DNA of 64,000 bases. It comes from Brachypterus glaber. Taxonomy: Eukaryota > Arthropoda > Insecta > Coleoptera > Kateretidae. The notes beneath the pieces were generated by a model. That model saw nothing but the letters and a program-made list of their open reading frames with translations. It ran no database searches and had not been told where the DNA came from. Positions 57,387 through 64,000 of the stretch are shown here, piece after piece. The translations under genes were made by a program, and so were the position numbers. The first letter of the stretch is position 1. Every line of letters starts with the position of its first letter. The stretch spans positions 30,817,667 through 30,881,666 of the forward strand of contig OY294051.1 of assembly GCA_958510825.1 (NCBI GenBank), given 5' to 3'.

Positions 57387-60300
57387 ATGGCTGCGTCAAA
57401 TGTACGTGGAGTTTCTAGAGTTTTAGAAAAATTAGAAAAGTCTGTTCGTGATGGAAACTATTATGAAGCTCATCAAATGTACCGCACTTTATATTTCAGG
57501 TAATGCGAAAATACATATCCGTAACATTTTGGGATTTATTCAAAGTTTTCTAAACATAACCTTAAATTTTCAGATACTTGGGTCAAAAGAAATATAATGA
57601 ATTGCTAGATATGTTATATAATGGATCCTTATTATTCCTAGAACACGATCAAGTAAAGTAGCTGCGTGTTTAATTTTCTATGAATACTATAATGTTATTG
57701 TTTTAGAATTCAAGTGCTTCAGATTTGGGAATTTTACTTATAGAAGTATTAGTTAAGTCAGATACGACTGATTTTCAGAATTGGAGCCCGAAAATATGTC
57801 ACATATTCTGTAAATTAGGTCCATCTTCCCCCCAGAGAGATCAATTCTTGGCAGAATCAATACGATGGTCATCTAAAAGCAAATCACAAGGTTATCCTCT
57901 ATTACATCAGGGTATTGCCCAGGTATATTGGAATGAAAAAAACTATCACCAAGCCAGACATCATTATATTTATTCAAAGGATGGACTAGGTTGTGCAAAG
58001 ATGCTAATAGAATTTCAAAGTACACATGGTTTTAAATGTGAAGTCGATCTATTTATAGCTCAAACAGTTCTTCAGTTTTTATGTCTAAGTAACAAAAGTA
58101 CAGCAAATCAAACATTTAATTCTTACACACAACAGCATCCTAGAATTAAGAGAGCTGGACCTCCATATCTATTACCTTTGCTTAATTTTATATGGTTTCT
58201 ACTGCAAGCAATAGAAAGGTAGGTAAAATTGTATAAAGTCGTCACAAATACTAGAAGTACCTACATCACATAGTTTTCACATAATTCTCTGACCTTGCAG
58301 TTATTTTCTATCTTAATAAAGCAATACTGGCTTCATCCTGAGTGGTTTATTTATTGGACAATCCTTGTACACCTATCCAGCAATCTTTTACAATCCTTGA
58401 CAATTCCTTATTCCACAATCATCTACAATCCTCCAGAATCCTCCACAATCATCTACAATCTTCCAGTATCATTTGAAATCTTTCCACAATCTTTAAAAAT
58501 CTTCATTAAAATTTTATACAATCTTGTTGACAATCTTTCACAATCCTTTGATCCTCACAATCCTTGTACACTTTTTTTCAATAAATAAACCCCTTTCTTC
58601 CTCCACAAAGTGGCTAACTCCAATGTTGGTCAGATTTGAGATTTTATTTTTAAACACTTCTTTGTATATGCTTGTATGACAGTAGGTAGTCCCAAAATTT
58701 GAACTTGGTAGTAAGTAGTAGTAAATTTTTGGGTTGGCCAAAGCCAGACAGCTAGGCCACTTATGGCCATTTACTAATTTGGATCCTCCCAACCTTTTCG
58801 GGACGGGAAAAGACTGGCAGCAGACTTACTTTGTCCAATCTGTGCTTTTTAATGAAGATTATAGTGTTAGCACTAATTAGTGCTGAATGGAATTTTTTCG
58901 CAGCCTATTAAGGAAAAGAGACTGTTGCTGAAATCAGAGAAACATCAACATGTTGCTACTCTAGTCATCTCCCGCCTGACTAGAAAGAAACATTTATGCA
59001 ACTTTGGTCCTTTCCTGTCCCGAAAAGGTTAAACCTGCCTGTCCTTTCAATAAAGGTCAGGATATTGGCCCAGGGAAGGTCTCTTATTTCCTCTGTATCT
59101 CACACACTCTGCTAATTAATGAGAGGATGTTTCATCCTGCACTCATATAGTGGACTCTCTAGAATCAGCTGTTAAAAAAAATAATTTGTACTTAATCTTT
59201 TATTTCAAATTGGGGGGCAACATGCAGCTGTTTGTGTTTAAAAACAAAATCTCAATTTTAACAGACATTGGAGTTAGGATGAAACCATCAGCAGGGGCGG
59301 ATTTATTTCACTTTAAGGGGGGGGGGGGCATCCATAAGGAAAAAAATTGCGCTTTCGCCAAAAATGTAATTTTGAAGGTATTTCTATGCTAATATATCTC
59401 GCTGGGGGGGGGCATGGCCCCCATGCCCCCTCCCCCTAAATCCGCCCATGACCATCAGTATGATGTACCTTACTTCACATGTCACCACATTGTGGTGTCA
59501 TCACATATGGAGATACCTTCAGTTTTTCTGACAATTTCAACTTTTAATACTTTTTAAAAATATAGTATAAGGCATAGAAAAGATATTAATGTTACTTTTC
59601 ACTATCTTTAAAGACTAAGTATATTAGTTTTTTATTGTTCATTGTTTTTTAATACTTTTTGCAAAACATAATTTCCAGAAAATTTGAGAATATTTTGGAA
59701 TAGACCAGATTTGGACCACATTTTGAATTGAACCCAAGTTCATAATTTTTATATGTATTGGTAGTTGTATAAGTTATATATAAAAATGTGCATGACTACC
59801 AATTTTAATAAAATATATTATTAAATAATTTTATTATATTTGTTTATTCTGTGATAATGCAACTGTCCTTAGCTCTGTTACTTACAGAGTCAGGAAACGT
59901 TCAAGTATTACGTAACGCAAAATGTACCAATACACTCCATACCTCGGTTCTCGCGTTATTCAAGGGTGTAGAGATTTCATATTTTGGCTACCCCCCTAAC
60001 ACACTCCCTATTAGGGGGCGTAGCCAAAATATGAAATCTCTATAATCTATAATAACGCGAGAACCAGGGTATGGAGTGTATGAATGTTGGTACAATTTGC
60101 GTTACGTAATACTTGAACGTTCCCTCATAGGCACTGGTACGTGGGCCACGCGATGGCCAACACTTAGCCGACGTAATTTGCGTCGGCAGCAGGTTGGCCA
60201 TCTGGCGGCCGACGAGCTTTTATTCTTTCGACGGCACCGTATGTAATATGAGTTCGGGTACAAAAGACTGAAATAATCTTTGAAGTCACCACAAAATTCG

Positions 60301-61026
60301 ACACTCCCATCCAACAAGGATGTAACTCAAGTTAGACCTATTTTGAGTTTTACACATAGGTAAACGCCTTGAAAAAAGATACACATGGTGGCACTACTCA
60401 GATTTCTCCATAGGCCATTTTAACCAAAAGTTTACCTAAAAACAATAAAGTAAGAAATTCTAAACTTGAATATTATCAGAAACAAACAATAAATAAATAA
60501 TAAATACTTATACAGTTAAATAGAGATTTTATAAGCTTTCAAATGATGTATAACGTGGCTACCTTTTCCACTTCAATCATTTGCCTACACTTAAATACAA
60601 AAAAAATATTTTAGAAATTTAGCTGTCGTGAAAAATGACAATATATGAGTTACGGCTTTGTTGCTTGGGGGTATCGAATTAGTAAAAAACTGCTTTTAAA
60701 AATGATGCATGGTTTTCTCAGATGAGTGATGATAATTTTTTATTATTTTTAGCCAAAAAATTCAAACATTTGCAGTCTTATGTGAACAATACGAGCTTTC
60801 CATCAAACGCGACCCTTGTTATGTAACATACCTTGACAAAATAGGCCAGATATTTTTCGGCCTGAAACCGCCCCAGCAACAGAGAAACGGACTTTTTGGC
60901 AACTTTTTGGAGAGCTTCCTCAGCGGGTTGGACGACGAGGAAAGCGAAGACGAATCGGTGGAAAGTTCAAGACCGTCCACTTCCAGAAAAGTAAGGAATA
61001 TGATTGAAACCACCGAACTTGATTAA
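57387..61026 (+). CDS. GET4: GET4/TRC35, tail-anchored protein targeting factor (4 exons)
   Basis: GET4 is the cytosolic helical-repeat scaffold that, with GET5/UBL4A and BAG6, hands tail-anchored membrane proteins to the ASNA1/GET3 ATPase. Exons 57387-57499, 57574-57652, 57707-58218 and 60753-61026 join in frame to 325 codons (human about 327). Each intron has GT-AG ends: GTAATG/TTTTCAG, GTAAAG/GTTTTAG, GTAGGT/TTTTTAG. Signature stretches are [21 protein letters not shown] and MYRTLYFRY, then [38 protein letters not shown]-type [17 protein letters not shown], and in exon 4 [16 protein letters not shown] and [11 protein letters not shown]. The acidic tail ends TTELD, like the IELD end of the human protein. 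Introns 1 and 2 are tiny (74 and 54 bp). Intron 3 is 2.5 kb and full of transposons. AAA|GTAAGG in the last exon could act as an alternative donor. Confidence 0.93.
58355..58575. repeat. Degenerate ~11-bp minisatellite in GET4 intron 3
   Basis: About fifteen variants of CCACAATCAT and ACAATCCTT follow one another, closed at both ends by ACAATCCTTGTACAC. Confidence 0.75.
58614..59279. mobile_element. Nested foldback in GET4 intron 3
   Basis: The outer inverted pair is CTAACTCCAATGTTGG (58614) with CATTGGAGTTAG (59279), each followed by AAATCTCAA/TTGAGATTT and TTTAAACAC text. An inner pair AACCTTTTCGGGACGGG (58790) and CCTGTCCCGAAAAGGTT (59029) suggests a second element inside the first. Confidence 0.65.
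59292..59450. mobile_element. 159-bp G/C-run MITE in GET4 intron 3
   Basis: Ends CAGGGGCGGATTTA and the inverse of TAAATCCGCCCATG, with G12 and GGGGGGG runs inside. Confidence 0.7.
59893..60124. mobile_element. Harbinger-like MITE family A in GET4 intron 3
   Basis: A 232-bp palindrome with termini GGAAACGTTCAAGTATTACG and the inverse of ATACTTGAACGTTCCC. TCA duplicated at 59890-59892 and 60125-60127. Interior matches 48018-48253. Confidence 0.9.
60152..60202. repeat. GC-rich 51-nt hairpin in GET4 intron 3
   Basis: GATGGCCAAC pairs with GTTGGCCATC and GCCGACG pairs with CGTCGGC around the loop TAATTTG. It is the most GC-rich short segment of the intron and lies 25 bp from the MITE. Confidence 0.7.
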
Positions 61027-62163
61027 AAATATTAACAAATTTCGTTTTTGTTGGAACTAATCATATTTTTTAATCCCAAAAAAGTGTCAATATTATTGGC
61101 TTTAAATGAATCAAAGACTTTAACACTTGAAATGGCCCAAAATAATAATATAAATGAATATGTCTCAAAAAAGAGTAATTTGCAAAACCTGAGGTGCTCT
61201 ATTTGCTGATTGTGAAAATGAAAAAAAACATTAATTTTATGCACCTGAAAATGTAAAAACAAAAAAATTGAAAAAAAATTAAAATATATTTATTATTTCT
61301 CAAAAACGGAGTAATATTATTTTCTTTTAAATGCAAATGATGTCAAGGCATTAACACCATTAATGGTAACTTGAAATAACGTATTACAAAATAAAAAATT
61401 AATTAGTTCCAAGTTTTTCCATTTTCCATTTTTTCGTCTTATTTTTTTTCACGTGTTAAAAATTCTATTTATTTATTTTTTAATTAACTATACAGGATAC
61501 ATTTGAGGTTTAAAGTCTTTGTGAACTAGGACAGAAGTTGTTTAAACAACCGTAAAAAACTTGAAATACTGGCCAAATTCGTAAAGGCCGTTTATGCGGT
61601 CGAGAATTGCGTGACCTGAATTGTACCCACTGTTCGAGTTTACCCCGACTTACGGTATATTTAATTATAATTTGAGTGGATATAAGGTTTTAATTTATAT
61701 TTCTGGTTTGGAAACAATTAAATAAAGGTGTATACTAAACTGTAATAAAAATTGGGAACTTAAAATATAGTCGGAGCGACTCTAGGTAAAACAATGGGGC
61801 AAATATGAAAAAATCAGAAAAGGAAAATTTAAGGTATTTTTATTATCATTATTTCTGTTTTACAGCTGTAAAACTGTGAACTGTAAAACTTGTTTTAATG
61901 AGTCACTTTTTATGGAAACTTAAAAAAAAAGTGTGAAAACTATACTTTTTAAGTATAAACATTTATGATCATAATTATGAAGTAATAATTGATTTAAAAA
62001 AATACACTGCATATTTTTTTGTATATTTGTAATATAAGTGTTGTACTATTTCATAAAAAAATCTTTATTTTAAGTTATCTGTTAGCATACTAGACTTTAA
62101 ATAAGAATTGTATAATTAATAATGTAATTCTCTTTTAATTTTTATTACTAAAACAAGGGGTAA
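61027..62163. other. GET4 3' flank, no further gene seen
   Basis: AT-rich. AATAAA-like signals occur at about 61388 and 61721 and could end GET4 transcripts. I could not choose between them. Confidence 0.45.
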
Positions 62164-62229
62164 GGAAGCGTTCAAGAATTACGTAACGCACTGGGCAAGT
62201 TTTGCGTTACGTAATACTTGAAAGTTCCC
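62164..62229. mobile_element. Minimal Harbinger-like MITE family A (66 bp)
   Basis: Almost nothing but the two inverted termini (GGAAGCGTTCAAGAATTACG and inverse) with TAA at 62161-62163 and 62230-62232. An extreme internal-deletion form. Confidence 0.8.
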
Positions 62230-62296
62230 TAAAATAATGCAAAAATCATGTAATTCTAATTTATTTTTATGGTTAATGCTCCAATGTTACTAGAAA

Positions 62297-62370
62297 AATT
62301 ATCACTGCAGTGTGCAGGCTTAGTGTTTAAATATATTTACTTACTAAGCATGCACGCTGCAGTGATAGTT
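62297..62370. ncRNA. miRNA-precursor-like hairpin
   Basis: A 24-bp helix (62301-62324 with 62343-62366) with one G-U wobble and one G-A mismatch, an 18-nt AT-rich loop, and four more flanking pairs. Arms read ATCACTGCAGTGTGCAGG and ACTAAGCATGCACGCTGC. Length and loop suit a pre-miRNA, but a short MITE would look alike. Strand is undetermined. Confidence 0.35.
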
Positions 62371-62491
62371 AATTAAATTTTGTAGTTAAATTGAAGCAAA
62401 AACCAACAATTAAATTGTATCAAATTAATCTGATTTAAAAAGTATAAAATAACTGTTTAGCAAAATTTTTAATACATTTGGGATCATTAAT

Positions 62492-63855
62492 ATCAACATT
62501 TTGAATTCATAAAATTCTTCTTAAAAAACATTTTTTTTTTGTTTAATTTTTAATAAATATGCTTAAAATATTAATAAATTATTTTGTAAACACAAACTAG
62601 GATGATTTTTATTTCTTTTATTTTCTATGATAGGACTGTCTCAATTTTGTGGTACCCTTAATTTAAAAATACTTAAAAATTCTGTTCAAGCAATGTCTTG
62701 AACTTTAAATCTGACACCTTGTCATCACTGGACACAGGTTGTGTGCATGGAAAGAAAACTATATAATATCAACATTTTGAATTCATAAAATTCTTAAAAA
62801 ACATTTTTTTTTTGTTTAATTTATAATAAATATGCTTAAAATATTAATAAATTATTTTGTAAACACAAACTAGGATGATTTTTATTTCTTTTATTTTCTA
62901 TGATAGGACTGTCTGAATTTTTTGGTACCCTTAATTTAAAAATACTTAAAAATTCTGTTCAAGCAATGTCTTGAACTTTAAATCTGACACCTTGTCATCA
63001 CTGGACACAGGTTGTGTGCATGGAAAGAAAACTATATAATATCAACATTTTGAATTCATAAAATTCTTAAAAAACATTTTTTTTTTGTTTAATTTATAAT
63101 AAATATGCTTAAAATATTAATAAATTATTTTGTAAACACAAACTAGGATGATTTTTATTTCTTTTATTTTCTATGATAGGACTGTCTGAATTTTTTGGTA
63201 CCCTTAATTTAAAAATACTTAAAAATTCTGTTCAAGCAATGTCTTGAACTTTAAATCTGACACCTTGTGATCACTGGACACAGGTTGTGTGCATGGAAAG
63301 AAAACTATATATTATCAACATTTTGAATTCATAAAATTCTTAAAAAACATTTTTTTTTTGTTTAATTTATAATAAATATGCTTAAAATATTAATAAATTA
63401 TTTTGTAAACACAAACTAGGATGATTTTTATTTCTTTTATTTTCAATGATAGGACTGTCTCAATTTTGTGGTACCCTTAATTTAAAAATACTTAAAAATT
63501 CTGTTCAAGCAATGTCTTGAACTTTAAATCTGACACCTTGTCATCACTGGACACAGGTTGTGTGCATGGAAAGAAAACTATATAATATCAACATTTTGAA
63601 TTCATAAAATTCTTAAAAAACATTTTTTTTTTGTTTCATTTATAATAAATATGCTTAAAATATTAATAAATTATTTTGTAAACACAAACTAGGATGATTT
63701 TTATTTCTTTTATTTTCTATGATAGGACTGTCTCAATTTTGTGATACCCTTAATTTAAAAATACCTAAAAATTCTGTTCAAGCAATGTCTTGAACTTTAA
63801 ATCTGACACCTTGTGACTCACTGGACACATATTGTGTGCATGGGAAGAAAAATAT
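62492..63855. repeat. 273-bp tandem array, 5 copies
   Basis: Units start ATCAACATTTTGAATTC at 62492, 62768, 63041, 63314 and 63587 (spacing 276, 273, 273, 273). Neighbours differ by a handful of bases; the last unit is the most diverged. Each carries the stem GTTCAAGCAATGTCTTGAAC. Confidence 0.92.
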
Positions 63856-64000
63856 AATTGTAGCTGAATTTAAAAATATGTTTGCCCGAACATCATCAAC
63901 TTCAAGAGTGAAACACCATTTTAAAGGTAATTTATCATTTTTTTACAATGTTATTTTTGATTGTACAAGTAATGTTTAATTCAAACAGACTCTTTCACAG
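63856..64000 (+). other. Possible exon fragment after the tandem array
   Basis: A ~60-codon open stretch runs from the end of the last repeat unit and reads KNIIVAEFKNMFARTSS, then TSRVKHHFK, before a good donor AAAG|GTAATT near 63928. The text resembles the end of a zinc-finger (BED- or C2H2-like) more than random sequence, but no cysteine pair is in the right place and the upstream start is unknown. Confidence 0.2.

Overview
The window is a stretch of arthropod nuclear genome, most likely an insect. The evidence is spliced genes with GT-AG introns and AATAAA signals, strong A+T richness, and a dense load of non-LTR retrotransposons and short inverted-repeat DNA transposons. There are no bacterial operons, CRISPR arrays or phage modules. 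I could not fix the species or order from sequence alone.

Three host genes are well supported. (1) MND1 (4129-4743, +) is a complete 204-residue meiotic recombination protein in one uninterrupted exon. (2) A RAI1/TCF20-type chromatin reader (45220-53367, -) has a 25-codon first coding exon and one very long second exon of 858 codons ending in an extended PHD finger. They are separated by a 5.5-kb intron that holds a 5'-truncated LINE and a Harbinger MITE. (3) GET4 (57387-61026, +) has four coding exons giving 325 residues. It is the tail-anchored-protein targeting factor and has a 2.5-kb third intron full of foldback elements. The three genes have unrelated jobs and I see no shared regulation.

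The rest is mobile and repetitive DNA. A nearly complete two-ORF LINE (27329-31130, -) carries PHD plus coiled-coil ORF1 pieces and a 928-residue endonuclease/reverse-transcriptase ORF2. Two further LINE remnants lie at 8059-8549 and about 49332-51335. Terminal inverted repeats and target-site duplications let several DNA-transposon groups be told apart. Three PIF/Harbinger-like MITE families have TAA, TTA or TCA duplications. A pair of Mutator-like foldbacks has 9-bp duplications. One Tc1/mariner-like 718-bp foldback sits between TA dinucleotides. A 1.24-kb element has a 2-bp AT duplication, resembling ISL2EU. An 0.88-kb family with ~38-bp inverted termini occurs twice. Several insertions are nested, and two have an empty-site copy elsewhere in the window.

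Tandem arrays include a 300-bp duplication that is 99% identical (13623-14222), a ~400-700-bp array (33520-35810), a 61-bp array (26243-26400), a 25-bp minisatellite (36963-37089) and a five-copy 273-bp satellite-like array at the right edge (62492-63855). The two most RNA-like signals are a hammerhead-ribozyme core at 9280-9355 and a miRNA-precursor-like hairpin at 62297-62370. Intergenic stretches not listed separately showed only AT-rich sequence and short open frames without recognisable domains.
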